This document shows positions 1 to 8,567 of a stretch of DNA of 64,000 nucleotides, piece after piece; within the stretch, counting starts at the first letter, position 1, and every line of letters begins with the position of its first letter. This DNA comes from Streptomyces viridochromogenes (GTDB lineage: Bacteria; Actinomycetota; Actinomycetes; Streptomycetales; Streptomycetaceae), in the NCBI RefSeq assembly GCF_001270495.1, contig NZ_LGUR01000117.1, positions 186,001-250,000 of the forward strand, in the 5' to 3' direction. Under the pieces are notes generated by a model that was given only the letters and a program-made list of their open reading frames with translations, searched no databases and was not told the origin of the DNA. The translations under genes and the position numbers were made by a program.

Positions 1-64
1 CGTTGTGCGGCGCGTTGCTGCGTGGTGAGTGTAGGGAGCCGGGCAGGGTCGAAGCAGCTGATTT

Positions 65-265
65 TCAGCGGTCGTCGTCGATCGTGACGGCCGAGGCGGG
101 GCAGACCGCGGCAGCCTCGCGTGCGGCTGCGTGCAGGTCCGCGGCGGGCCTCGGTTCGAGGAGGGTGACTATTCCGTCCTCGTCACGCTGATCGAAGACC
201 TCGGATGCCACCAGTACACACTGGCCGGCGCCGCAGCAGCGGCCCTCGTCCACATGGACTTTCAC
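65..265 (-). CDS. 3Fe-4S-type ferredoxin, P450 partner
   Basis: Small cytosolic ferredoxin of about 66 residues, likely passing electrons from a ferredoxin reductase to the P450 encoded immediately upstream (31 nt gap). The sequence shows the N-terminal cluster motif RCCGAGQC and the C-terminal CPASAV, the usual pattern of Streptomyces P450-associated ferredoxins, within an acidic protein. I chose the GTG at 265 because a GGAAGG-type ribosome site sits a few bases before it; reading further upstream adds an atypical basic extension that overlaps the P450 stop. Family assignment is firm; the specific partner is inferred from adjacency. Confidence 0.88.
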   Translation of the reverse strand: MKVHVDEGRCCGAGQCVLVASEVFDQRDEDGIVTLLEPRPAADLHAAAREAAAVCPASAVTIDDDR

Positions 266-296
266 GGCTGTTGCCCACCTTCCCGCTCGGGAGCCG

Positions 297-1514
297 TCAC
301 CACCGCACGGGCACGGTGCGCAATCCGCCGACGAGGAGGCCCTCCACACGCTTCAACTCATCGACGGGTACGTCCAGTCGAAGGTTCGGCAGCTTGCGGA
401 GGAGGACCTCCAGGGTGACCTGGAGCTCGGTGCGGGCCAGGCTCTGCCCGAGGCAGGAGTGCGGTCCCGCGCCGAAGGTGAGATGGGGGTTCGGGGACCG
501 GGACAGCACCATGTCGTCCGCGTCGCTGAAGACCCGCTCGTCCCGGTTGGCGGCGGGCATGCTGCACACGACGGTGGTGCCGCTCGGCAGCAGCTCGCCG
601 TCGACCTCCACGTCCTCGGTGAGGTAACGCCGGATACCGAAGCCGAGGTTGGTGTCGAAGCGCAGCGCCTCGTCGACCGCGGTACGCACCAGGGTGGGGT
701 CGGCGAGCAGCCGCTCCCACCGGGTACGGTCGGCGAGCAGCATGGCGACCATCTTGCCGATCATGTTCGCGGTGGTCTCGTGTCCGGCGACCAGGAGCCC
801 CATGGCGGTGCCGAGCAGCTCCTCGTCGGTCAGCCCCTGCCCCTCCCCCTCGCTCTCCCGGATCACCATGCCGATCAGATCCTCGCCGGGCGCGGCGCGC
901 GTCGTGGCGATGTGTGCGGACATGTACTCGGCGAATTCGGTGTACGCCGCCCGGGTCTGGTCGCCGGTGAAGCGGCTGACGTTGAGGAAGGCGTCGGACC
1001 AGTGCGAGAACCGGTCCCGGTCACCGGCGGGGACGCCCAGGATCTCGCAGATGACGTAGACGGGCAGCGGGAACCCGAGGCCGGCCTTGAGATCGGCGGG
1101 CTGACCATGGCGGACCATGTCGTCGACGAGGCCCTCGGCGATCCGCACCATGCCGGGGCGCAGGGCCGTCATGCGCTTGGCGGTGAAGTACTTGCCCACC
1201 TGCCGTCGCCACCGCAGGTGCGGCTCACCCCGGTCGGGCAAGGCGAGGGCCGTACTCCCGTCGGCGGCGGGACCACCGGCCCCTTCGGGGGCGATCCGGG
1301 CGGCGCCCACGTCCCCTGCGGTCGGACGGACGAACCGCGCGTCGGACAGCAGGGCTTTTACGTCGTCGTAGCGGGTCAGATAGGCCGCTTTGTCCCCGCT
1401 GGGGAGTTCAACGGTGGTCACCGGGCACCGGCGGCGCAGTTGCTCCCATTCGGCCGGCGGCTCCAAGGGGTTGTCGCTGGGCAGGGGCAGCCGAAGAAGT
1501 TCGTTCTCGCGCAT
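297..1514 (-). CDS. Cytochrome P450
   Basis: Soluble bacterial class I P450 of 405 residues, a haem-thiolate monooxygenase. Visible hallmarks: I-helix AGHETT near residue 245, the ExxR motif (EALR) near 285, and the haem loop FGAGPHSCLGQ near 350 with the axial cysteine. Length is normal for the family. The ATG at 1514 is preceded by AAGGTGATG. It leads a two-gene operon with the ferredoxin and is divergent from a MarR-type regulator, with a perfect 12-bp inverted repeat between them. The substrate cannot be read from sequence. The actinobacterial soluble class (CYP105/107-like) is likely, but I do not assign a subfamily. Confidence 0.93.
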   Translation of the reverse strand: MRENELLRLPLPSDNPLEPPAEWEQLRRRCPVTTVELPSGDKAAYLTRYDDVKALLSDARFVRPTAGDVGAARIAPEGAGGPAADGSTALALPDRGEPHLRWRRQVGKYFTAKRMTALRPGMVRIAEGLVDDMVRHGQPADLKAGLGFPLPVYVICEILGVPAGDRDRFSHWSDAFLNVSRFTGDQTRAAYTEFAEYMSAHIATTRAAPGEDLIGMVIRESEGEGQGLTDEELLGTAMGLLVAGHETTANMIGKMVAMLLADRTRWERLLADPTLVRTAVDEALRFDTNLGFGIRRYLTEDVEVDGELLPSGTTVVCSMPAANRDERVFSDADDMVLSRSPNPHLTFGAGPHSCLGQSLARTELQVTLEVLLRKLPNLRLDVPVDELKRVEGLLVGGLRTVPVRW

Positions 1515-1588
1515 CTGGCATCACCTTGCATGGGGGGAGGCGGGTGAGCGACACGGAAGCATTCACCGCACGGCACGCTACCCACGTT

Positions 1589-1619
1589 GTGCATCATGCA
1601 TCAAGAGTGCATGATGCAC
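1589..1619. promoter_or_regulatory. Perfect 12-bp palindrome, candidate MarR operator
   Basis: GTGCATCATGCA (1589-1600) and TGCATGATGCAC (1608-1619) are exact reverse complements separated by 7 nt. The site lies between the P450 start (1514) and the MarR start (1719). Such AT-richer palindromes are typical MarR dimer operators, so repression of both divergent units is the simplest reading (inference). Confidence 0.7.
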
Positions 1620-1718
1620 TTTCCATGTATGGCGCAATCTCACCGTAGGGTGGGGATTCGCGGGCCTGGGGACTCGCGGACCTGGGGACTTGGCCGTGCG
1701 GCCGGGAAGGAGAGCGGC

Positions 1719-2198
1719 ATGGGCGCCCGAGAGGCGGCGGAGCGCATCGAGCGAGAGCTGCTGATCCTCACCCGCCACAAGGAGATGCGGGCACCTCGGG
1801 GGCCACGGCGCGGAGACCCGCTGGACCAGAGTGCCTACGTACTGCTCACCAGGCTCGAGACCCAGGGACCGATGTCCATCCCGGACTTCGTCGAGGCCTT
1901 CGGACTCGCGGCGTCGACGTTCACCCGCCAGACCTCGGCCCTCCTGCGCAACGGCCTGGTGGAACGGACACTCGACCCGGCCGGCGGAGTGGCCCGCAAG
2001 TTCCGGATCACCGAGGAGGGCCTCAGGCTCCTCTCCGAACAACGCGAGGGAATCGTCACCGGCCTGTCCACCGTCGTGGCCGACTGGACACCCGAGCGCC
2101 TTGACCGCTTCATCGCCGACCTACGTCAGTTCAACACCGACATCGAACGGATCACCGGGCGGCCTTGGCCGAGGGGCGCGGGCGATTCGGGTCACTGA
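1719..2198 (+). CDS. MarR-family transcriptional regulator
   Basis: Winged-helix regulator of about 159 residues. A helix-turn-helix (SIPDFVEAFGLAASTFTRQ) is followed by a wing and RKFRITEEGLRLL, the usual MarR layout. The ATG at 1719 is preceded by GGGAAGGAGA; an upstream TTG would start inside the palindrome and add a basic non-domain leader, so it was rejected. It is divergent from the P450-ferredoxin pair and probably represses it and itself. The last His codon and stop fall inside the first unit of a 19-bp tandem repeat. The ligand is unknown. Confidence 0.88.
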   Translation: MGAREAAERIERELLILTRHKEMRAPRGPRRGDPLDQSAYVLLTRLETQGPMSIPDFVEAFGLAASTFTRQTSALLRNGLVERTLDPAGGVARKFRITEEGLRLLSEQREGIVTGLSTVVADWTPERLDRFIADLRQFNTDIERITGRPWPRGAGDSGH

Positions 2199-2268
2199 CA
2201 GCGGGGTCAGGCACTGACAGCCGGATCAGACACAGACAGCGAGGTCAGGCACAGACAGCAAGGTCAGG
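2193..2268. repeat. Four tandem 19-bp repeats
   Basis: Four head-to-tail 19-bp units at 2193-2211, 2212-2230, 2231-2249 and 2250-2268, of the form CAC(T/A)GACAGCNRRRTCAGR. The first contains the stop codon of the MarR gene; the last reaches the end of the TetR remnant. No coding function is apparent; it may be replication slippage or a cluster of protein sites. Confidence 0.85.
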
Positions 2269-2473
2269 ATCCGCCAGAGGTGGGGCGACGCCCACCGAGG
2301 AGGATGTCGACCAGCGCCGCGGCCCGCCGCTCCGACGCTGCGGCGTTTCCGGTCAGGAGCTGATGGAGGAAAGCGCCGGTGACTGCGTCGGCAACGGCGT
2401 CGAGGTCTGCTCCCGCGCCCACCTGACCGGCGTCCACAGCGCGCCGCTGCCGCTCCACGAGTGCTTCGCGCCG
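2264..2473 (-). pseudogene. C-terminal remnant of a TetR-family regulator
   Basis: The reading frame encodes about 70 residues that look like the end of a TetR ligand domain (REALVERQRRAVDAG, then DLDAVADAVTGAFLHQLL and AALVDILLGG). The helix-turn-helix half is missing; upstream codons in this frame are arginine-rich non-domain sequence and overlap the tRNA terminator. It faces away from an SDR remnant starting 9 bp away, so one deletion in a divergent tetR-SDR pair would explain both. Confidence 0.6.
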
Positions 2474-2481
2474 AGGGCCGG

Positions 2482-2598
2482 ATGATCGACGCCTCCCCGG
2501 CCGGACGGTTGGGTACACCGACCGACATCGCCGCCGCGGCCGCGTTCCTGACCAGAGCCCCGCCGCGGGACCGGCCCATCGGCACGCCGACGCCATAA
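2482..2598 (+). pseudogene. C-terminal remnant of a short-chain dehydrogenase
   Basis: The 38-residue frame MIDASPAGRLGTPTDIAAAA... matches the conserved late SDR segment (SPAGRLGTPxDIAAAVAFL) that precedes the C-terminal substrate loop. The Rossmann fold, YxxxK motif and start region are absent, and the tail after AAFLTRAPP has drifted. It is non-functional as it stands and is the mate of the adjacent truncated TetR gene. Confidence 0.6.
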
Positions 2599-2602
2599 AA
2601 CA

Positions 2603-2639
2603 GCTCATGCGGGTCGAGAAAACCTCGACCCGCATGAGC
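2603..2639 (-). terminator. Terminator of tRNA-Leu
   Basis: A perfect 16-bp inverted repeat (2603-2618 with 2624-2639) with a 5-nt loop lies 19 bp past the tRNA 3' end. On the minus strand it is followed by TGTTTTATGG, a U-rich tract, so it fits an intrinsic terminator for the tRNA. Confidence 0.85.
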
Positions 2640-2657
2640 GGTAACAATCTGTGTCTG

Positions 2658-2742
2658 TGTCCGAGGGGGGACTTGAACCCCCACGCCCGATAAAGGGCAC
2701 TAGCACCTCAAGCTAGCGCGTCTGCCATTCCGCCACCCGGAC
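2658..2742 (-). tRNA. tRNA-Leu (GAG)
   Basis: An 85-nt cloverleaf on the minus strand. Acceptor GTCCGGG pairs with CTCGGAC, the anticodon stem CTAGC/GCTAG encloses TTGAGGT (anticodon GAG), there is a long class II variable arm, and the T loop is GTTCAAGTC. The discriminator is A. CCA is not encoded. Confidence 0.96.
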
Positions 2743-2975
2743 TAGGTGTCTGCCGCCTTGCCGGAAGTGTTCCCGGCGGCGACGTGGACAACAATACCAA
2801 GGTTTCGGAGTGCCTTTCACCTGCATATCCGTCCACCTGGGGGCCCACGGCGGGTCATGCGGCAGGGTCCCCCCTCGGCAGTCCGAGCGCTGCACGGCAG
2901 GTGACCGGAGGGTCACGCACGGGTGAGGTCGCCCGAGCGCCGGTGGCACCCACACGGAGGCGCCACCGGCCCCCG

Positions 2976-4517
2976 TCACGGCATGAGGTGGTAGTCCGGG
3001 AAGTTCCCGGGCAGCCGCTCCCCCGCCGGCCCCTGGGTCACGGCGCGCACCAACAGCTCGCCGCCGACGAACGCCCCGCGCCAGGACGCGCCGAAGCCGC
3101 CGAACAGCTCGTCGCGGTCGCCACGGGAGCGCGGTTTGCCGTGGCCGACCTTGAACGCACGGATCTGCGGGGCCAGGCGGTCGTACGTAGACCGGTCGTC
3201 AGTGGACAGGGTGGCGACCAGCGCGCCGTTGGACGCGTTCATCGCCGCCAGCAGCTCCGCCTCGGTGTCGACCAGGACGATGGTGTCGACCGGGCCGAAC
3301 GGCTCCGCGTGGTGGAGCGGGGAGGACGGGGGCGGGTTCAGCAGCGTGACCGGCTGGACGTACGCCGAGGTGTCCTGGCCGGACAGGAAGCGGGCGTCCG
3401 ACAGGCTGCCCCGGTGCAGCGGGACGGCGCCGCGGTCGATCGCCTCCGCGACCTGGTCGTGGAGCTCCTTCGCCTTGGCCGCGTTGATCACCGGACCGAA
3501 GTCAAGCTGCGGGTAGGCGTCGTCTGCCTTCTCGACCGCCAGCGGGTGGCCGACCCTGAGCCCGCGCACCGCTGGGAGGTACGCCGCCAGGAACTCGTCG
3601 AACAGCTCTCGCTGGACGACGAAGCGCGGGTACGCCGTGCAGCGTTGTTTGCCGTAGTCGAAGAGCTTGGGTACGACCGCCGTGAGCGCGTCCCAGTCCG
3701 TGTAGTTCCAGATGCCCCAGGTGTTGAGTCCTTCCTGTTCGAGTACATGCCGTTTGCCGAGGTCGGCGACTGCCGTGGCCACCGCGGCGCCGGTGTCGCG
3801 GCCGCCGACGAAGGAGACGCAGCCGATCTCGGGCGCCCGCACCAGCGCCTCCGACAGCTCTCCTCCGCTGCCGCTGACGAGGGTGACGGGAATTCCCTCG
3901 CGGGCGGCCAGCGCGCAGGCCAGGGTCAGACAGGCGACACCGCCATCGGTCGGGGTCTTGGCGATGACCGCGTTGCCTGCCAATGCCTGTACCAACACTG
4001 CGTGAACGAGCACACTCATCGGGTAGTTCCAGCTCGCCACGTTGGAAACCGGACCGTCCAGTGGGGACCGGCCCGTGACCATCGGTTCGATGCCGTCGAC
4101 GTACCAGCGCACGCCGTCGATGGCCCGGTCGACATCCGCCTGCGCGAGCCGCCACGGCTTGCCGATCTCCCAGACGAGGAGCAGGGCGAGCAGGTTCCGG
4201 TGCTGGGTCAGGGCGTCGAGCGTGGCCGCGACACGGGCGCGGCGCTCCTCCAGCGGGATGTGCCGCCACGCGCGGTGCTGGTCGAGCGAGGCGCGTACGG
4301 CCTGGTGGGCGGTGGCCCGGTCCAGGCGCGGCGGCCCGGCGATCGGGCTGCCGTCGACGGGGCTGGTGGCGGGCAGCGGTCGGCCGTCCGCCTGCCAGCT
4401 GGAGTTCCAGAGGTTGAGGACACGGTCGTCCCGGAATGCCTCCGGGGCGACCGCGAGGCATCGCTGCCAGGCGTCGGACCAGGACGTGCCTGTTTTGAGG
4501 GTGAGGGTGGTTGCCAT
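2976..4517 (-). CDS. Aldehyde dehydrogenase family protein
   Basis: NAD(P)-dependent ALDH-fold enzyme of 513 residues. Landmarks: SNVASWNYPMSV (nucleotide-domain entry), the VSFVGGRDTG loop, the general-base glutamate in LEQEGLN (replacing the common LELGGK), the catalytic cysteine in KQRCTAYPRF, and HHAEPFGPVDTIV near the C-terminus. It is therefore catalytically complete but from a divergent branch. Start ATG 4517 has GCGGAGACCCG before it. It lies 179 nt downstream of the SucD-like gene on the same strand, so it may belong to the leftward arm of the formyl-CoA island. An aldehyde released by a 2-hydroxyacyl-CoA lyase, or glyoxylate, would be logical substrates (inference). Exact substrate unknown. 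Confidence 0.85.
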   Translation of the reverse strand: MATTLTLKTGTSWSDAWQRCLAVAPEAFRDDRVLNLWNSSWQADGRPLPATSPVDGSPIAGPPRLDRATAHQAVRASLDQHRAWRHIPLEERRARVAATLDALTQHRNLLALLLVWEIGKPWRLAQADVDRAIDGVRWYVDGIEPMVTGRSPLDGPVSNVASWNYPMSVLVHAVLVQALAGNAVIAKTPTDGGVACLTLACALAAREGIPVTLVSGSGGELSEALVRAPEIGCVSFVGGRDTGAAVATAVADLGKRHVLEQEGLNTWGIWNYTDWDALTAVVPKLFDYGKQRCTAYPRFVVQRELFDEFLAAYLPAVRGLRVGHPLAVEKADDAYPQLDFGPVINAAKAKELHDQVAEAIDRGAVPLHRGSLSDARFLSGQDTSAYVQPVTLLNPPPSSPLHHAEPFGPVDTIVLVDTEAELLAAMNASNGALVATLSTDDRSTYDRLAPQIRAFKVGHGKPRSRGDRDELFGGFGASWRGAFVGGELLVRAVTQGPAGERLPGNFPDYHLMP

Positions 4518-4696
4518 CGGGTCTCCGCTCGCGGTGCACAGTCGGGGGCGGTCGTACATGGCGGTCGTACGAGGGGGCGCATGGGGCGCACATGGGGTAC
4601 GTGGTGGACGTGCATGGCGGACGTACGTGGCCGGGACGGACTGCTAGCGAGGAATGGCGGCTTCTGGGCCTGACCTCGCGTCCACCACGAGTGAGG

Positions 4697-5581
4697 TCAC
4701 GCCTCGGCTCCCAGGCGGTCCAGCACCAGGCGGGCGGTTTCGGTGGGGGTGCCGCCGACCCGTACCCCTACCGCTTCCAGCGCCTCCTTCTTCGCGGCTG
4801 CCGTACCGGACGAGCCGGACACGATCGCTCCCGCGTGGCCCATCGTCTTGCCCTCGGGTGCGGTGAACCCGGCGATGTAGCCGACGACCGGCTTGCTGAC
4901 GTGGTCGCGGATGTACGCGGCCGCGCGTTCCTCCGCGTCGCCGCCGATCTCGCCGATGAGGACGATGAGTTCGGTGTCGGGGTCGTCCTGGAAGGCGGCC
5001 AGGCAGTCGATGTGGGTCGTGCCGACGACGGGGTCGCCGCCGATGCCGACGCAGGTGGAGAAGCCGATGTCGCGGAGTTCGTACATCAGTTGGTAGGTGA
5101 GCGTGCCGGACTTGGAGACCAGGCCGATGCGGCCGGGCTTGGTGATGTCGGGCGGGATGATGCCCGCGTTGGACTGGCCGGGGGTGATCAGGCCCGGGCA
5201 GTTGGGGCCGATGATGCGGGTGCCGCGCGCCTTCGCGTACGAGGTGAAGGCGACGGAGTCGTGGACGGGGATGCCTTCCGTGATCACGACGGCGAGTCCG
5301 ATGCCGGCGTCGGCGGCCTCGACGACGGCCGCCCTGGCGAAGGCGGGCGGCACGAAGACGACGGTCACGTCGGCGCCGGTCGCCCGTATGCCGTCGGCGA
5401 CCGAGCCGAAGACGGGCACGGCTCGGTCGTCGAAGTCGACGGTGCGGCCTGACTTGCGCGGGTTGACGCCGCCGACGACGTTCGTGCCGGCGGCGAGCAT
5501 GCGCCGGGTGTGCTTCATGCCCTCGCCGCCGGTCATGCCCTGGACGAGGACCTTGCTCTCCTTGGTGAGGTAGATGGCCAT
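4697..5581 (-). CDS. SucD-like CoA ligase alpha subunit (NDP-forming)
   Basis: A 294-residue homologue of succinyl-CoA synthetase alpha. It has an N-terminal CoA-binding Rossmann domain ([16 protein letters not shown]), PRKSG, the [11 protein letters not shown] segment and the phosphohistidine loop [10 protein letters not shown]. Start ATG 5581 follows GAGGAG; the beta-like gene ends only 14 nt upstream, so the two are one operon. Its position next to oxc/frc-type genes argues that this is a specialised paralogue, not the TCA-cycle enzyme. It could make the CoA thioester of oxalate, formate or a 2-hydroxy acid, or conserve energy from one (inference). Family assignment is secure, substrate is not. 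Confidence 0.88.
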   Translation of the reverse strand: MAIYLTKESKVLVQGMTGGEGMKHTRRMLAAGTNVVGGVNPRKSGRTVDFDDRAVPVFGSVADGIRATGADVTVVFVPPAFARAAVVEAADAGIGLAVVITEGIPVHDSVAFTSYAKARGTRIIGPNCPGLITPGQSNAGIIPPDITKPGRIGLVSKSGTLTYQLMYELRDIGFSTCVGIGGDPVVGTTHIDCLAAFQDDPDTELIVLIGEIGGDAEERAAAYIRDHVSKPVVGYIAGFTAPEGKTMGHAGAIVSGSSGTAAAKKEALEAVGVRVGGTPTETARLVLDRLGAEA

Positions 5582-5595
5582 GTCGTCATGTCTCC

Positions 5596-6729
5596 TCAGG
5601 CTGTGGCGGCGGCGAGTTGGGCGGCCCGCAACGCGGCGCCGTCCATGGTGGTGGCCTGCTGGACCAGGGGGTGGGCGCGTCCGTCGAGGATGGCGCGCCC
5701 GCGGGCGGCGTTGTTGCCGTCGAGGCGGACGACGAGCGGCTTGGTCAACTGCACGCTGTCCAGGGCCTGCACGATGCCGTCGGCGACCGCGTCGCACGCG
5801 GTGATCCCGCCGAAGACGTTGACGAAGACCGACTTCACGGCCGGGTCGGAGAGGATGACCGACAGCCCGTCGGCCATGATCTGGGCCGATGCCCCGCCGC
5901 CGATGTCGAGGAAGTTGGCGGGGCGGGCGCCACAGCCCGCGACCACGTCGAGGGTCGACATGACGAGACCGGCGCCGTTGCCGATGATGCCGACCTCGCC
6001 GTCGAGCTTGACGTAGTTGAGGCCCTTGGCGGCGGCCGTCGCCTCCAGGACGTCGTCGTGCTCCACGGCGTCGGCACCCCAACGTGCCTGTCGGAAGCGG
6101 GCGTTGTCGTCGAGGGTGACCTTGCCGTCGAGGGCGAGGATCTGCCCCCGCGCGGTGCGGACGAGCGGGTTCACCTCGACGAGGAGGGCGTCCTCGCGGA
6201 CCAGCACCTCCCAGAGTCGTACGAGCACGTCGACGGTCTGCGGCGGCAGTCCGGCCGCCTCGGCGATCTCGCCGGCCTTCGCGGAGGTGACGCCCTCGGC
6301 CGGGTCGACGGGGATACGGGCCACGGCCTCGGGCCGGCCGGCGGCGACCTCCTCGATCTCCATGCCGCCTTCGGCCGAGGCGATGGCGAGGAAGCCGCCT
6401 GCCGCGCGGTCGAGTACATAGGACACGTAGAACTCGGTCTCGATGTCCACGGGTTGGGCCAGCATCACCTTGCCGACGGTGTGGCCCTTGATGTCCATGC
6501 CGAGGATCTGGCGTGCCGTGATCTCGGCGGCCGCGGGGTCCGCGGCGAGCTTCACGCCGCCCGCCTTGCCCCGGCCACCGGTCTTCACCTGCGCCTTCAC
6601 CACGACGCGGCCGCCGAGTCGGCGTGCGATCTCGCGGGCTTCCTTGGGTGAGTCCGTCACCTCTGCCCGTGGCACCAAGATGCCGTGTTCCTCGAAGAGT
6701 TCCCTTGCCTGGTGTTCGTACAGGTCCAT
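5596..6729 (-). CDS. SucC-like CoA ligase beta subunit (NDP-forming)
   Basis: A 377-residue ATP-grasp subunit. It opens with [32 protein letters not shown] is the nucleotide lysine region, LLVEVNPLV the metal/nucleotide site, and [13 protein letters not shown] the C-terminal CoA-ligase domain. Start ATG 6729 has CAGGAGCCGGA before it. It is first gene of the leftward unit and shares its upstream region with the divergent ThDP-enzyme gene, including a palindrome at 6799-6822. It forms the ligase with the downstream alpha subunit. Confidence 0.88.
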   Translation of the reverse strand: MDLYEHQARELFEEHGILVPRAEVTDSPKEAREIARRLGGRVVVKAQVKTGGRGKAGGVKLAADPAAAEITARQILGMDIKGHTVGKVMLAQPVDIETEFYVSYVLDRAAGGFLAIASAEGGMEIEEVAAGRPEAVARIPVDPAEGVTSAKAGEIAEAAGLPPQTVDVLVRLWEVLVREDALLVEVNPLVRTARGQILALDGKVTLDDNARFRQARWGADAVEHDDVLEATAAAKGLNYVKLDGEVGIIGNGAGLVMSTLDVVAGCGARPANFLDIGGGASAQIMADGLSVILSDPAVKSVFVNVFGGITACDAVADGIVQALDSVQLTKPLVVRLDGNNAARGRAILDGRAHPLVQQATTMDGAALRAAQLAAATA

Positions 6730-6798
6730 TCCGGCTCCTGACTCAAAAGTGCCGCACGCCCCCTGGACACCACCCACCGGATGCGGGATAACAAGGTT

Positions 6799-6828
6799 CA
6801 TACAGTATTCGTCGACTGTATGCAATGT
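6799..6828. promoter_or_regulatory. Palindromic operator between sucC-like and ThDP-enzyme genes
   Basis: CATACAGT (6799-6806) and ACTGTATG (6815-6822) are exact reverse complements with an 8-nt spacer. The right half extends to ACTGTATGCAAT, which matches ACTGTAGACAAT upstream of the panE-like gene (40028) and ACTGTAGACG upstream of gntR (37257 to 37248, minus strand). Best candidate operator of the FadR-type GntR protein at 36480; would act on both divergent units. Confidence 0.65.
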
Positions 6829-6874
6829 ACCGCGAGAGCCGTTCCAACCCCCTACGAAGGGACAGGACTTCGCC

Positions 6875-8557
6875 ATGCCCGACGACACCCAGGACGTCAT
6901 TTCCGGTGGTCATCTCGTTGCCAAGGCGCTGAAGGCCGAGGGGGTCGACCGCATCTACACCTTGTGCGGCGGCCACATCATCGACATCTACGACGGCTGC
7001 GTCGACGAGGGCATCGAGGTCGTCGACGTCCGTCACGAGCAGGTCGCCGCCCATGCCGCCGACGGTTACGCCCGCATCACCGGCAAGCCCGGCTGCGCGG
7101 TCGTCACCGCGGGTCCCGGCACCACCGACGCCGTCACCGGTGTCGCCAACGCCTTCCGCGCCGAGTCCCCGATGCTGCTCATCGGCGGCCAGGGCGCCCT
7201 CACCCAGCACAAGATGGGGTCCCTCCAGGACCTGCCGCACGTCGACATGATGACGCCGATCACCAAGTTCGCGGCGGCCGTGCCGGACACGGCGCGCGCG
7301 GCGGACATGGTGTCGATGGCGTTCCGCGAGTGCTACCACGGCGCGCCGGGGCCCTCCTTCCTGGAGATCCCGCGCGACGTCCTCGACGCCAAGGTGCCGG
7401 TGAGCAAGGCGCGCGTGCCCAAGGAGGGCGCCTACCGCGCCTCCACCCGCTCGGCCGGCGACCCCGAGGCCATCGAGAAGCTCGCCGACCTGCTGGTCCA
7501 CGCCGAGAAGCCGGCCATCCTGCTCGGCAGCCAGGTGTGGACGACCCGCGGCACGGAGGCGGCCATCGACCTCGTCCGCACCCTCAACATCCCCGCGTAC
7601 ATGAACGGCGCCGGCCGCGGCACGCTCCCGCCGGGCGACCCGCACCACTTCCAGCTGTCGCGCCGGTACGCCTTCTCCAACGCCGACGTCATCGTCATCG
7701 TCGGCACGCCCTTCGACTTCCGTATGGGCTACGGCAAGCGGCTGTCGCCGGACGCGACCGTCGTGCAGATCGACCTCGACTACCGCACCGTCGGCAAGAA
7801 CCGCGACATCGACCTCGGGATCGTGGGCGACGCCGGACTGGTGCTGAAGTCGGTGACCGAGGCGGCTTCCGGACGCGTCAATGGAGGCGCGTCGAAGCGC
7901 AAGGAGTGGCTCGACGAGCTGCGCGCGGCCGAGCAGACCGCTCTGGAGAAGCGGCTGCCGAGCCTGAGGTCGGACGCCTCGCCGATCCACCCGTACCGGC
8001 TGGTCAGCGAGATCAACGACTTCCTCACCGAGGACTCGATCTACATCGGCGACGGCGGCGACATCGTCACCTTCTCCGGTCAGGTCGTGCAGCCCAAGTC
8101 ACCCGGGCACTGGATGGACCCGGGACCGCTGGGCACGCTCGGCGTCGGGGTGCCGTTCGTGCTCGCGGCCAAGCAGGCGCGGCCCGACAAGGAGGTGGTC
8201 GCGCTCTTCGGCGACGGGGCCTTCTCCCTCACCGGCTGGGACTTCGAGACGCTCGTCCGCTACAACCTCCCCTTCGTCGGCATCGTCGGCAACAACTCCT
8301 CCATGAACCAGATCCGCTACGGCCAGGCCCAGAAGTACGGCCTGGAGCGCGAGCGGGTCGGCAACACCCTCGGCGACGTCCACTACGACAAGTTCGCGCA
8401 GATGCTGGGCGGTTACGGCGAGGAGGTCCGTGACCCCGCCGACATCGGCCCCGCGCTGCGGCGCGCCCGCGAGTCCGGCAAGCCGTCGCTGATCAACGTC
8501 TGGGTCGACCCGGACGCGTACGCCCCCGGAACCATGAACCAGACCATGTACAAGTGA
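6875..8557 (+). CDS. ThDP enzyme: oxalyl-CoA decarboxylase / 2-hydroxyacyl-CoA lyase family
   Basis: A 560-residue thiamine-diphosphate enzyme with three domains: PYR (catalytic Glu55 in [17 protein letters not shown]), a central domain, and PP (GDG at 446-448 and NN at 473-474 for Mg-ThDP). Start ATG 6875 follows AAGGGACAGGA. The next gene is a very typical formyl-CoA:oxalate CoA-transferase, so a formyl-CoA-releasing reaction is expected. However, the active-site residues of Oxalobacter oxalyl-CoA decarboxylase that I recall (Tyr120, Tyr483, Ser553, Arg555) align with Leu, Met, Pro and Thr here. The C-terminus ([11 protein letters not shown]) also differs. A 2-hydroxyacyl-CoA lyase-type reaction giving formyl-CoA plus an aldehyde or ketone is a serious alternative. 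Acetolactate synthase is unlikely in this context. Confidence 0.82.
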   Translation: MPDDTQDVISGGHLVAKALKAEGVDRIYTLCGGHIIDIYDGCVDEGIEVVDVRHEQVAAHAADGYARITGKPGCAVVTAGPGTTDAVTGVANAFRAESPMLLIGGQGALTQHKMGSLQDLPHVDMMTPITKFAAAVPDTARAADMVSMAFRECYHGAPGPSFLEIPRDVLDAKVPVSKARVPKEGAYRASTRSAGDPEAIEKLADLLVHAEKPAILLGSQVWTTRGTEAAIDLVRTLNIPAYMNGAGRGTLPPGDPHHFQLSRRYAFSNADVIVIVGTPFDFRMGYGKRLSPDATVVQIDLDYRTVGKNRDIDLGIVGDAGLVLKSVTEAASGRVNGGASKRKEWLDELRAAEQTALEKRLPSLRSDASPIHPYRLVSEINDFLTEDSIYIGDGGDIVTFSGQVVQPKSPGHWMDPGPLGTLGVGVPFVLAAKQARPDKEVVALFGDGAFSLTGWDFETLVRYNLPFVGIVGNNSSMNQIRYGQAQKYGLERERVGNTLGDVHYDKFAQMLGGYGEEVRDPADIGPALRRARESGKPSLINVWVDPDAYAPGTMNQTMYK

Positions 8558-8567
8558 GGTGGCCTGC

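Noticed and set aside
1587..1718. TTG-initiated N-terminal extension of the MarR gene
   Set aside because: It starts inside the perfect palindrome and adds non-domain sequence; ATG 1719 has a strong ribosome site.
4697..6729. Housekeeping TCA-cycle succinyl-CoA synthetase
   Set aside because: Operon context is formyl-CoA metabolism with a regulated divergent promoter; kept as SucCD-like only, to be tested by searching for another sucCD.
6875..8557. Acetolactate synthase (ilvB-like)
   Set aside because: No small regulatory subunit gene, neighbours are frc and CoA ligases, and the C-terminus is that of the OXC/HACL group.
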